64,000 nt of DNA from Odontesthes bonariensis (GCF_027942865.1 NC_134513.1:34217429-34281428); one strand, 5' to 3'; numbered from the stretch's first letter, positions 45,676 to 57,045 are shown. The notes: generated by a model from the letters alone, not told the origin. Made by a program: numbers and translations.

Positions 45676-48600
45676 ATTTTATCATTTCAACTAATTCAGT
45701 GAAATAACTGCGGTAGGACTGTCATTTTCTGTATTGTGTCACATCTGTATTAGCAGTAGCAAGACTTTAGCAGCCACCCCCCAAACTGCAAGAGCCACTT
45801 ACCTTTTGAGATGTAGCACAACCAGTTAGGAGACATCTGTCATCCCCCTTTTGAAGTGCCTTCATGTGTTATTATGTAAGCTTATGTGAAAGCTGTTCAT
45901 CATTGCAATTAAAGCAGCAAGCAAATCTTCATTGCACAGGCATGTGGAAATAGTAAACATAATTCTAATGCTTAAGCTACACCTTCAAATCCGGACTATT
46001 CCATCATTTTACTCGGAACAGAAACTCTTTCCGAGAGGGTTAAGACCTTCATAAGTCACTGATTATAACTCTGCAAATGAGCACATTTCTTAGAAAATAA
46101 TAATTTGCTATATGTATTGTGTGTATGTGGCCCCGAACCTATCCTCTGTGTGGACTTTTTGTTCATAATGGCCTAAAATCTTATGTGGTTAGCAAGGCCT
46201 TGCTCCCCCATAAGTACCATAACAACACAACACTGATTTATCAACAAATGTCACATCATTTCTATTCTACTGACACTCAAACATTGCATAAGGCAATTAA
46301 CATTACCAGCAGGTTCGTCCACCGTTTGCAGCGAATAGGAGCGAAAACCCGATGTATCCGGGAAAAATTCACCTATGGCCCCTAGTTGCACTTGGCGACC
46401 GACCAACTTATTACCGTTCAAAGTCTAAGGTCCCGCTCCAAACAGCCGAGTCACCCCACTGGCAATTGACATTCTAAAAATGATTCATTATCAGCCTTTA
46501 AGAGGAATTAGCTAAACACTTTAAAAAGTGAAACACAACAAATATAAATTTAACCAAGGCTCGATTATATGAGTATATTAGCCTCTTGAACAATTATGAT
46601 TAACTTTTCTTTTAAATGATATATCTTTCTTAGATGACCACATGACGAGTCGTGTGGTCTCTTGTGGTCCAATCCTGTCGGTGCTCTGTTTTCCTCTTGG
46701 CTGAACGTCTGTTCAGCATTCTGATCCGGAACTAATCTTGGAAGGAGAGGTCACCAGTACATCGCTTCCTTGAGGGATATTCAGCATCCCCTCCCTAACT
46801 AATTTTCTTTTGTGACAATTTCGTTGTGTAGTTCTCCACCATCATCTTGGCATGATGGGAAAGGCCTCCCAGAACTCAAGCTTATGAGTCCTCCGGCCAT
46901 GCGTCCTGTAGTGGTTCTGAATCTGTGGAATAATATTAGCAAATCTCGCAGCGCAGTAGTGCAAAATGTCATTTCCACTGTATTTCTATACTAGGGTATC
47001 TCTCTTTGATAGGTTCAATTTCAATGCCCAATTCATTCTTTATTTATTTATTTTTCATATGGACCCCAAACAAAACCAAAGTCAAAATAAACAAAACAAA
47101 AGAAAATCAAAGAAATAACAAAATAAACAGAACCCAAAACAAAACAACTGGCCAGTTGGTATAACCCTTGCTTTAAGGAACTAGAATAGTCATCAACCTG
47201 CTGTGCAGCCTTAATGAGAAATCCAGTACCATCACCTTATTTTGCTGTTTAAAAATTTAAATTATCTAGGGAACACATCCTCACGATCAACATCAACACA
47301 GTTGGTATAATCCTTCTTTATAGGACAACACCAGAATTCTCACCAAGTTGCTGTCAAGCATTCATGAGATATTTTGTATTATCCATTTATTCTGCTGTGG
47401 AAAATCATTTAGACAGTTTTGGGATCATGACAACACACAAACAACACTCAACACCAGACACCACAGGTTAGGACAACAGATGACAACAAATGACAAACAT
47501 ATATCGCATTTCTGGGTTTGCCCAAGCAACCCTCATGTCTTCATTTAGGCCTAAGTAAACAAACAGTGGTCTTCATATTATGAGTTTGATTCCATGTCTT
47601 CCTCTTCCAGGTCCGGGAAGTCTTAATGCAAAAGAAGACACAAACACACACAGAATTTTTGGGAAAACTTGAGAAGTTTGAATGATTAATTGTTAATTAA
47701 TTGCCGAACTGCTCCACTGCAGTTTCTCCTCCTGTGTTGTTGTTTGCTGCAGGACAGAAATATTTGTGGTTAGATCTCATATTGGGAGCAGCACAGCATC
47801 AAGAAAGTAGACATTTTTCCAATGACGAACTGATTAACTTGTTTAGGATAAATATTGTCTGTCCTCTCTGAATTCAGGTCAGAGCGTTAAAAAATAAAAT
47901 TTCAGCATAACCTGCTTTATTCTTACTTGTTTGCTAGTAATAATGTTGTTTAATTTTTACAAGTGGCTGTGTTTTTTGATGCTGAGCCGTACACACAGGT
48001 CAGGATCAGCATTAAGTTTTTTCCGGTTCTAATTGAATCAGAAACACCTCCTGTGGTACCAACGGTGTGACATCAGAGCTGTTTCTAACATCACATGATA
48101 CCATAACATGTTTCCATACAGATATTAAAAGCCTAGGTTAATTTTATTTCTTTATTTATCCTAAATCATCCTTTATTTTTTTTTGAGGATCACGTTGTGG
48201 TCCCTGCTTCCAGTATGTGTGGCGTGTGTGTGTGCGTGGCTTTATATGTGAGTGTGCATGTGTCTGTATGTGGCCTTGGGTTTCACTGCTTCGTTTGATC
48301 TGAAAGGTCTTTGTTCTATATTTTCTTGGGTTGAGAAGTGCTATATAAACTGCTATATAAATAACGTCTGATTGATTGATCGATTTAGTGTAGTAAATTA
48401 AACACTTTCTGGTCATCTCTAATGGAACGTCTTCCGATGACCCAAAACACCTAATTACAGAACATTTCATTCATCCCATTCATATCCTTTTTCTTTCAAC
48501 CACAGGCAATGACTCAGCACAGTTTGAATTTCCATCACGCCACCTACTGGCGTCCTTCTCCTTCTCCCTCAGGTAGCCCTTGTCCCCCAAGCCGTTAGTG

Positions 48601-49309
48601 CCCCCTTTGGGAACACCCCCTTTGGGATCTCCTCAGCCCCCACTCACCATGGCTGTCGCTTGGCAACCCAAATTTTCCACATTCACACAATATGTCCTAG
48701 TGTCCCAAAGAAGCTATGGACAGGGTATTTTCTCCTCGTCCAAGCCTCATGTGGGACAACCTGAAAACATTCATATATTATATATCATATAAAATAGTAG
48801 GTTCAATAATGCATAATATAATGCATACTAGGGATAGCTTCATCCAAAGTTAAGTCTGTGTCTGTATAGATTTTGTTTTGGCTCACCAAGCTGCCCTGTG
48901 CTCACTGTTTTTAAATGCGCCATAAAAACAAACCTTGACTTGTCTTGTTATGGCTCAGTCTTTGCTGCAGCTGTCCTTTCTGTATTCTTCCAATGGATTT
49001 AAATCTATTTGCTTTTTTTGTTAAGTTAGCATATTAATTATTTCATAGATCTGCTGCAGTTAACTAGTTAAATGATTTAGTTAAATAGTCAAATGGTTTA
49101 GTTTGAATCTAAATATTGGTGATAACTATTGACTATTGAATTGGTGACCTGAGAGAGAGGAAATTCCGAGCAGCTAAAATTTTAAAGTCAAGTTAATATC
49201 TCCTAATAAGAATAAAGGCTAAGCCTCAATAAATTTAATATGATATCAAATTGTTTGACATCTGACTGTCTGGCCGTGATATTAAATCCTAAATCCTGGT
49301 TGTTTAATT
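45676..49309 (-). other. LTR element body, 3' side
   Basis: No recognisable retroviral protein on either strand. A short L2-like 3' tail lies at about 48325-48385 (aagtgctatataaactgc and a TGAT repeat), suggesting an older small insertion. Confidence 0.6.
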
Positions 49310-49316
49310 TAACTTT

Positions 49317-49810
49317 TCAGCAGACTTCTTGGCCTGAACACATGGTTGTCAAATGCATGCATCGCCCATGGGATTAATTTCATTGATAACTTTAATATCT
49401 TTTGGAACTGTAAGGAGCGTTTCAGAGCTGATGGCGTGCATCCCAATCGAACTGGATGCAGATTACTTGGTGCACATTTACGTCATGCTGTTGGGACGGC
49501 AAACCCAAACATGACTGTACAGATTAGACTGAAGGACACAGCAGTGAGGCAAACAACCCCCAGCCCTCCCCCCTCACCAGACTCTTTACTCCACATCACC
49601 CAAGGTCTCCAAAGGATGTCTCTATCCCAGCCAGGACTCCAGCGACCACCATCAACCGAGAAACGCAGGGCACCCCCTCCTCCTCCTCTTACATCATCTG
49701 TCCTGGCAGAGCAGGACACAAGGGGATGTGCAGGGTGTTCAAGGAGCAGCACAACATCCAGAGTTCAAAACAAAGATAGTACTGTTCAAAACAAAGATAC
49801 CATGCCATGA
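49317..49810 (+). pseudogene. L2 ORF1, C-terminal part (esterase end)
   Basis: The reading frame enters at the truncation with LLGLNTWLSNACIAHGINF and includes FRADGVHPNRTGCRLLG, the last SGNH block with Asp and His. A Pro-rich tail follows. The nucleophile Ser block is lost. It stops at TGA 49808-49810; the ORF2 frame continues directly after it in phase. Confidence 0.8.
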
Positions 49811-52807
49811 TGTGTTCAGGGTCCCTGCTATAGAAGTCCGACTTCTGACAGCTGTTCTGAGAACAAGCTGGGACCCAATAGGATTCCTGTTTTAGTTAGT
49901 AAAAGAAGGAATCGAAAACAGTCAACTTCCAGGGTGAATCTATCTAATTTGTTAACGGTACCACGTACAACTCAGAATACAACAGAGACCAGTGTAAACT
50001 CCACAAAGCTAGCCTTACTTAATATTAGATCTCTGTCCAATAAGTCACTGTTAGTTAATGACTTCATAATTTCACATAATTTAGATTTTCTTTTTCTGAC
50101 AGAAACATGGTTAACAGAGAGCACAAGCGCTACTGTTCTTAATGAAGCAGCCCCCCCAAACTTTAGTTTTATGGATAAATGCCGAAATGGTAGGAAAGGT
50201 GGGGGTGAAGCTGCTTTATTTAAAGATACATTCCAGTGTAAAGAGATCTCATTTGGTGATTTCACTTCTTTTGAATATCTGAGTTTTATTTTAAAGGGTG
50301 TTCCTAAAATCCTGTTCTTAATCATTTACAGATCTCCAGGATACTGTGCAAGTTTTATTGATGATTTTTCTGAATTATTGTCTGTTATTTCAACTGATTT
50401 TAACCATTTCATCTTGACCGGGGATTTTAACATTCACATAGATAATATGACGGATGGTAATGCCAAAGAATTTTCTTCTGTGCTGGACATGTTTGGTTTG
50501 TGGCAGCATGTAACAGAACCAACTCACCTTCGAGGTCACATTCTGGACCTGGTCATTTCTAAAGGTGTTGATATTTCTTCTGTTGTTGTTACTGATTTGG
50601 CCTTGTCTGACCATTTTTGTATTTTATTTGATTTACATATTACTCAGAATGTTCAAACAACCAGCTTCTCAGTTAAGAAGAGGCCCATCAATGAGAAAAC
50701 AAGTGCTCAGTTTAGGGAGGCCATAGCTATGTTACCAACAATGAGTGCAGAGTCGGTTGAAGGAATGCTGGATCATTTTAACTTGAAAATTTTTAATGTA
50801 ATGGAAGCTGTTGCACCGATAAGAATCAAGAGCACCTTGATCAAACAGAAAACACCATGGAGAAACACCACTACGGTCAAAAACCTGAAAAGAGAATGCA
50901 GGAAAGCTGAACGTAAATGGAGGAAAACAAAGCTTCAGATTTACTATGAGCTGTACAAACAAAGCCTGCGTAGTTATAACAATGAGCTGTGCAAGGCCAG
51001 ACAGCTGCATTTATCTGAAATGATTAATAAGAATGTCAACAATTCTCAAACTCTGTTTGCTATGGTTGAAAAACTCACAAATCCTCCTAAACAGTCAAAC
51101 CCAGACCTCCTCTCCACTGAGAAATGCAACGAATTTGCCAACTTTTTTAGCCAAAAAATCAAAACAATTAGACAAAACATTCACGCAACACAGAAAAACA
51201 AGAAAACTAATCTGTGTCTAAAACCTAGAAATAACTCTGACGTTATGTCACAATTTAATATTGTTAATTTAAAAATCCTAGTGGAAACAGTTCGGCATCT
51301 GAAATCAACAACTTGTTCTCTGGACATAATACCATCCGACTTTTTAAAAACTGTTTTTACCTCAGTAGAAAGTGATCTCCTACAAATAGTTAACAGCTCA
51401 CTGGCATCAGGCATTTTTCCCAAGTCACTAAAGACAGCTGCCATTAAGCCACTCCTAAAGAAGAGAACTCTAGACGCCTCTATGATGAACAACTACAGAC
51501 CTGTCTCTAATCTCTCTTTTATATCTAAGATTATTGAGAAAGTTGTATTTAACCAGCTCAACGACTTTCTGAATGAAAGTGGAAGTCTTGATAACTTTCA
51601 ATCAGGCTTCAGACGTCATCACAGCACTGAAACAGCTCTGGTCAAAGTGTTAAACGACATCAGGTTGAATACTGATTCTGGTAATGTTTCAGTCCTGGTC
51701 CTGTTGGACCTCAGCGCTGCGTTTGATACTGTAGATCACAGAATCCTGTTGCACAGGCTGGAAAACTGGGTTGGACTTTCTGGAGCGGTCCTTAACTGGT
51801 TCAGGTCCTACTTAGAAGGCCGGAGTTATTTTGTTACAATTGGCAGCTATGAATCTGAGCGAGTGGCCATGACTTGTGGAGTCCCCCAGGGGTCAATTCT
51901 TGGACCTCTTCTGTTTAACTTGTATATGCTCCCTTTGGGTCAGATATTGCAGAACTTTAACATCAATTATCACAGTTATGCAGACGATACACAACTTTAT
52001 GTGTCTCTGTCACCGGACGACTGCAGCCCAGCAGACGTACTGTGTCAGTGTCTGGAGGAAGTAAACACCTGGATGAGAGAGAATTTTCTACAATTAAATG
52101 AAGACAAAACTGAGATCATTCTGTTTGGTAGCAAAGAGAAGAGGGTCAGCGTTGGTAAATATCTTGAGACTCGGAACCTTACAATCACTGACCAGGTTCG
52201 TAACCTCGGAGTGTTGATAGACTCAGATCTGACTTTCAGCAGCCACATCAAAGCTGTCACCAAGGCAGCTTTTTACCACCTCAGAAACATCAACAGAATT
52301 AAAGGTTTCCTCTCCCAAAAAGACCAGGAGAAACTCATCCATGCATTCATCTCCAGTAGACTCGATTACTGTAATGCTCTTTTAACTGGACTTCCCAAAA
52401 AGAGCATTAAACATCTGCAGCTCATCCAGAACGCTGCTGCTAGAGTTTTAACCCGGACTAAGAGATCTGAACACATCACACCAGTTTTAATATCTTTACT
52501 CTGGCTTCCAGTCAGTAACAGAATAGATTTTAAAAGCCTGCTGATGGTTTACAAATCCCAGAACGGTTTAGGCCCAAAATACATCTGTGATATGTTCAGA
52601 GAATATAAACCCAGCAGAGCTCTTAGATCCAAGGACTCAGGTCAGCTGGTTCAGTCCAGAGTCCAGACTAAACATGGAGAAGCAGCATTTAGCTGTTATG
52701 CTGCTAACAAGTGGAACAAACTGCCAGTGGAGATTAAACTTTCAGCAAATGTAGACATTTTTAAATCCAGGTTAAAGACATTTCTGTTCTCATGTGTCTA
52801 TGCATGA
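49811..52807 (+). CDS. L2 LINE ORF2, endonuclease-reverse transcriptase, full-length open frame
   Basis: The frame is open from the ORF1 stop to 52807, about 998 codons. No ATG occurs in it before about 50171. Homology starts near LALLNIRSLSNKSLLVNDF. Counting residues from 49934: APE endonuclease with LTETWL (about 54), TGDFNIHID (about 161) and LSDHF (about 224); a basic linker; reverse transcriptase with [31 protein letters not shown] (591), GVPQGSILGP (649) and YADD (681); then a C-terminal region ending KSRLKTFLFSCVYA. All signature residues that I can check are present. The protein could be functional, although the copy lacks a promoter. Confidence 0.9.
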   Translation, partial: CVQGPCYRSPTSDSCSENKLGPNRIPVLVSKRRNRKQSTSRVNLSNLLTVPRTTQNTTETSVNSTKLALLNIRSLSNKSLLVNDFIISHNLDFLFLTETWLTESTSATVLNEAAPPNFSFMDKCRNGRKGGGEAALFKDTFQCKEISFGDFTSFEYLSFILKGVPKILFLIIYRSPGYCASFIDDFSELLSVISTDFNHFILTGDFNIHIDNMTDGNAKEFSSVLDMFGLWQHVTEPTHLRGHILDLVISKGVDISSVVVTDLALSDHFCILFDLHITQNVQTTSFSVKKRPINEKTSAQFREAIAMLPTMSAESVEGMLDHFNLKIFNVMEAVAPIRIKSTLIKQKTPWRNTTTVKNLKRECRKAERKWRKTKLQIYYELYKQSLRSYNNELCKARQLHLSEMINKNVNNSQTLFAMVEKLTNPPKQSNPDLLSTEKCNEFANFFSQKIKTIRQNIHATQKNKKTNLCLKPRNNSDVMSQFNIVNLKILVETVRHLKSTTCSLDIIPSDFLKTVFTSVESDLLQIVNSSLASGIFPKSLKTAAIKPLLKKRTLDASMMNNYRPVSNLSFISKIIEKVVFNQLNDFLNESGSLDNFQSGFRRHHSTETALVKVLNDIRLNTDSGNVSVLVLLDLSAAFDTVDHRILLHRLENWVGLSGAVLNWFRSYLEGRSYFVTIGSYESERVAMTCGVPQGSILGPLLFNLYMLPLGQILQNFNINYHSYADDTQLYVSLSPDDCSPADVLCQCLEEVNTWMRENFLQLNEDKTEIILFGSKEKRVSVGKYLETRNLTITDQVRNLGVLIDSDLTFSSHIKAVTKAAFYHLRNINRIKGFLSQKDQEKLIHAFISSRLDYCNALLTGLPKKSIKHLQLIQNAAARVLTRTKRSEHITPVLISLLWLPVSNRIDFKSLLMVYKSQNGLGPKYICDMFREYKPSRALRSKDSGQLVQSRVQTKHGEAAFSCYAANKWNKLPVEIKLSANVDIFKSRLKTFLFSCVYA

Positions 52808-53003
52808 AATATCTTTTAACTTATCTAGACTGTTGCCTGTTTTTAAATTCATTTAAATGATTTTATTTGTTTCTTTTTATATTCTTTTATGTATTTTTAA
52901 TGCTTCTTGCACTCCCTGCTGCAATGCTTTTATTTTATGTAAAGCACTTTGAACTGTTTGTACATGAAATGTGCTATATAAATAAATTTGATTTGATTTG
53001 ATA

Positions 53004-54767
53004 ATCTGTGTCACATGGTCTGACTGCCTGATCTCAGTCCTGTTTCAGGTGGAATCATAAAATTTCACTTTGTAGAACATTTTTTCAGATTATATTTTAA
53101 TTAAAGGAGCAAGTCTCCTAAACACTCTGCTTGTGTATTTGACTTTAGGTCTTTAAGAGAGCTGTTAAATCCTATTTCAGCAACAATTTGTATGAATGTC
53201 TCAAACACTGTTCTTCCTGGATTTATTGTTTTTTTATCTCATCTCTGTGATTTTTTTTTCATTGTAAAGCTGTTTTCAGTTTATCTACATACTTTGGTGT
53301 CTTTCCCAATCATATGCATTTTAAAATAGATGGATGAATCAATACTATTTGCTCTAATACAAAATTAAACCTATATTATAAGCAGTATATCATTATAAAC
53401 TCAGGCCAATGATCACCCAGAGTCTGTTTGGATGGTTCTCACTCTCAGGGCTGAATGAGAGAAAGAAGACAATCTTAGGGTGTGCGCATTTATGATAAAG
53501 AGAACAACTATAAAATTAAATTGGGAATATTATGGCTCAAAAAGTGTTTGAGGCTTTTCATTATTCATTATTCATTATTCATTATTTCCTGTAATGCTGC
53601 TGCACAGCTGATCTTTAGTTAGAAACCTCAGGCCTCAGGTCAAGCCTCCAAATCTGTAATTTTTTTCTTACAGGTCTCTTATTAGTGCTTTGATGCTGAA
53701 AAAAAATTATTAACTTTCGTCAAACTTTGGGATCAAATATATCATATATCAACTTTTTCCTTCTGTACCCTGCATGTGCTTGATTCTTAGTCTCTCGTTT
53801 GTTTTGAAAACATTTTGAACACACACACTCAGCCTCAGTGGAGCAAACTCGCACACTCTTTTTTCTGCATTTCTCTAGTGCAATTTATCTGTCCCTCGTT
53901 TTTCTTCTCACCCCGGGACCATTTCTTCCATCTTTCATTCAATTTTTTTTTGTGACATATTCACACCATAAAAATACTGTTTTCCCCAAACAAAGCGACC
54001 CGTATAGCACGCGCAGCCACTTGTTCTCCCCCCTTTTTATCTATACCAACCCCAATATTGAACAGAAACCACTCAAGATCTGCTGGCGCAGTCAAATTTC
54101 TTCGAGCGGCGAACCCCACCCCACAGATGCATGAAAATTAAAAAATCTGACCCTGTGCCATGCAAGTATAAATTTATTCTTGTCAGACCGACTCTGTTTC
54201 GGGATTATAGACCGCTTCGCACTCTGGGAGACTCAATCCCTCATCCTAACTTTTGTCAGAGGAGAATCTTTCCGTGTCGGAATTAGACCACTAATTTTAT
54301 TTATTTAGTTTACCCACATATTTGGGATTTTATAAACTACTTCGGCCACACTTAGCTATTAGTGCACGGAAAATAATTTTGAAGACAAGTTCCCCTATTG
54401 GGATATTCATTTATAAAATGAATTTATCTTGTCACTTTGTTCGAATTCACTTGTCAGGACACTTATTTACTTTCCCTGTGTGAAAGTATGTGTTTAAACA
54501 CTGGACGTGTTACCATTCAATGCAAACATCAGACAGTACATTATCACTTGGATCTACGATGACCAGAGGACAACTCAATTCAGACAACTTCATTTAGTTT
54601 ACCCAATATGCAGAAATTTCACATTTAGTCATTAAGTGGTGTTCTGCTCACCTTAATCTTGGCGCCTGATTGTCTGAATGAAGCTGTCCCTCCTATCACC
54701 TCGAGGCGTCCTCCCTCGGAAGGGGTCGGTCGCACGGAACGGTGGTCCTTCAGCCTTCAAACCTCGT
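53004..54767 (-). other. LTR element body, 5' side and leader
   Basis: No recognisable coding region. Contains an ATTATTC tandem run at about 53558-53586. The part near 54.1-54.7 kb would be the element's untranslated leader. Confidence 0.6.
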
Positions 54768-54779
54768 GTCACGGCACCA
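54768..54779 (-). promoter_or_regulatory. Primer-binding site, tRNA-His type
   Basis: On the minus strand TGGTGCCGTGAC lies 3 bases inside the 5' LTR and is complementary to the 12 3'-terminal bases of vertebrate tRNA-His (including CCA). Confidence 0.75.
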
Positions 54780-54782
54780 TTT

Positions 54783-55195
54783 TGTTAGATTCGGTTCTTT
54801 TAGTAGGAGGCTCAAGAACGGACCGCAGTAATTCAAGTGAAAATGAAGTGTTTATTGGTAGTCACACATCAAAGCATATCAGCGCTGGGCTCAGTGGAAC
54901 AGAGCTCCCGCAGGAAGTCTGTCAGACTGGCCATGATTTCCGGTTATCATGTTTATTTATAGTGTCATAGGTTGGACTCACATTCGACCGAGTATGATTG
55001 GACATGAGTAGGTTCAACATGCTTCGTCATATTCTCTGGATCAGCCCAAAACAATGTGTGTGTGTGAATCTGCCCTTGCTTTCCCAGGCTTTCCTAATTG
55101 TTTTGTCTTTCTACTCCTGGATCACTTTAGGTCATATGGAAAAGTACTGAGCCCTATTTCATTCATAATGTCTAAGAACAAAGCCAATTTTAACA
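54783..55195 (-). repeat. LTR (5' LTR in element sense)
   Basis: 413 bp; no difference from the first LTR was seen by eye. Confidence 0.92.
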
Positions 55196-55248
55196 GATTT
55201 GAAATCCATTGGGGTCTCCCCGCGTAGGTTCAAATCCTGCCGACAACG
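55196..55248 (+). pseudogene. tRNA-Ser (TGA) unit 27, 3' half
   Basis: Resumes with gatttgaaatcc and carries the anticodon TGA, variable arm, T arm and CGACAAC acceptor strand. It still has a B box but no A box nearby. Confidence 0.9.
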
Positions 55249-55308
55249 ATAAATTTACCGACTCAGGATTGCTCAAAGTTAACCTGCAAAAAAGCACAAT
55301 TTATTTAA

Positions 55309-56340
55309 AGGGACACTATGTAATTTCTTCCCCCATCTAGTGGTGCAATTTTATTTTGCAAAGTTGAATGAATTTGCTCTCTAGCGCCTCACGTTTTCAA
55401 ATGTGCGCTGCAACTTCTTGAACTACGGCAAGCGGAATGTGTCAAGATTCAAGAAGCTATAGCTTCAGACTCAAGGTCCATACAAACAAAAAGAAATCAA
55501 GACACACAGTACAAAGGATTACATAACACACATACAACAACACTATGAATACAGATGACAGATAACATGTCAGATAACATAATATCTCCTTTGGTGTGCA
55601 AGCAATGCAATTAGTCATATTCCGGGAATTACCGGAAGTGACGTCGACGCAGCGTTAGCATTAGCCTGCGTTAGCAATAGGAGCATTAGCAGCGGTAAAT
55701 AAACTCCCGGTAAACTTACAAACTTTCTAATGCCTCGTTTTGTGAGTTAAGAGCCTATGTGTACTACGGCAGAAGTTTGGTAACAATCAATGCATTATTA
55801 GTGGGATCATTTACGAGATAAAATCTATTTAGCATTTTTTTTTTTTTTTTTAAACTTTATTAGTAAATCAACAAAATAACAGTTTACAAATGTGAGCATA
55901 ACGCCAAAAAGAAGATATCCAGGGGGAGCATAGGAATAATAATAAAAAGAAGAAGATGATGCACTTACAAAAAGAAAGCTAATGAACACAAAGACATATG
56001 TGCCAAGGAATAAAATCTATTTAGCATTAGCGGCTGTAATAAGCCACTTGGCGGAAATGACGTCACAATGACGTCATTTCTGCTTGTAGGCCTGGTGGGG
56101 AAATCGAGATTCGAAGTGCTTTATGTCCCTCTCGGCACTTCGTCATTTTTCATAGACCGGAAGGACATGGCAGCCTCCATAGAGCTTACCTGCTCTATGT
56201 AGATACAGACAAGTTATTCTTCACTCAGGAGGATAAGTGAGATTTTTGACAGAGATCATTTTACACCAATGAGGACTAACTTATGAATGAATATGTTGAT
56301 TTGAGCTAATAAATGACTTAATTTATTACATAGTGTCCCT
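55309..56340. mobile_element. TTAA-flanked non-autonomous transposon within the array
   Basis: Perfect 16-bp ends AGGGACACTATGTAAT and the inverse, flanked by TTAA (55305-55308 and 56341-56344), as for piggyBac-like elements. It has no transposase. It carries an inserted retroposed fragment (55837-56009). It sits in the spacer after unit 27. Confidence 0.85.
55837..56009 (-). mobile_element. Retroposed 3' fragment with poly(A), minus strand
   Basis: A 19-bp target duplication ATAAAATCTATTTAGCATT (55818-55836 and 56010-56028) flanks it. On the minus strand it ends AATAAAGTTT then poly(A), so it is a reverse-transcribed polyadenylated RNA end, either a LINE 3' end or a truncated processed pseudogene. 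Confidence 0.85.
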
Positions 56341-56576
56341 TTAAACAAAACTAAGGCCAGACGACTTGCTGATCACAAAAGCTTCCGCAAAGATTGATTT
56401 CTAAAGACACACAGTTCCTTGAGAGAACCCCATTTCGAAGACTGACCATTTTTCATAAACACAATAACAGCTTTTTCTTGATCCCCATAAATTAGGTCTT
56501 TCTCAGGAGTTGAAGTCCTTCATGAAAATGATGAATCGTAACCATTGAATGTCAAAGGTGAAGACACATGTATGTA

Positions 56577-56658
56577 GTTGTCGTGGCCGAGAGGTTAAGG
56601 CGATGGATTATTAATCCATTGGGGTCTCCCCGCGTAGGTTCAAATCCTGCCGACAACG
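56577..56658 (+). tRNA. Serine-type tRNA with ATT anticodon, unit 28
   Basis: Acceptor GTTGTCG/CGACAAC fully paired, discriminator G, intact D, variable and T arms, yet loop TTATTAA gives anticodon ATT. By body it is a serine tRNA; by anticodon it would read Asn AAU. Confidence 0.85.
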
Positions 56659-56963
56659 ATAACTTCACCTACTCAGGATTGCTCAAAGTTAACCTGCAAA
56701 AAAGCACAAGTTCCTTCTACCATTTGCTTAAACAAAACTAAGGCCAGATGTCTTGCTGATCACAAAAGCTTCCGCAAAGAATGATTTCTGAAGACACACA
56801 GTTCCTTCAGAGGACCCCATTTCGAACACTGACCATTTCTCATAAACACAATGAAAGCTTTTTCTTGATCGCCATAACTTAGGTCTTTCTCAGGAGTTGA
56901 AGTCCTTCATGAAAATGATGAATCGTAACCATTGAATGTCAAAGGTGAACACACATGTATGTT

Positions 56964-57045
56964 GTTGTCGTGGCCGAGAGTTCAAGGCGATGGATTTGAA
57001 ATCCATTGGGGTTTCCCCGCGTAGGTTCAAATCCTGCCGACAACG
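56964..57045 (+). tRNA. tRNA-Ser (TGA), array unit 29
   Basis: Complete acceptor stem, discriminator G. D loop gagagttcaagg has lost one conserved G. Confidence 0.8.

Larger units (their letters stand above)
49310..53003 (+). mobile_element. 5'-truncated L2 LINE nested in the LTR element
   Basis: It begins inside ORF1, carries a fully open ORF2 and ends with a 3' tail (tgtgctatataaataaattt and a TGATT repeat, about 52967-53003). It belongs to the same clade as the 2.7-kb element but to another subfamily. It lies opposite to the host LTR element and must be younger than it. Confidence 0.9.
45246..55195 (-). mobile_element. LTR retroelement with nested L2, inserted in a tRNA-Ser gene
   Basis: Two 413-bp LTRs with TG..CA ends flank about 9.1 kb. 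A primer-binding site and polypurine tract place the element on the minus strand. A short imperfect duplication (GAT plus C or T) borders it. The body holds no recognisable gag, pol or env, so it is a non-coding or heavily degraded fossil that depended on other copies. A 3.7-kb L2 sits inside on the opposite strand. The LTRs look identical by eye, so the insertion is recent. The choice between an endogenous retrovirus and another LTR family is open. Confidence 0.85.

Noticed and set aside
46119-46385. Plus-strand 88-codon frame in the LTR element body
   Set aside because: Antisense to the element and without a recognisable motif.
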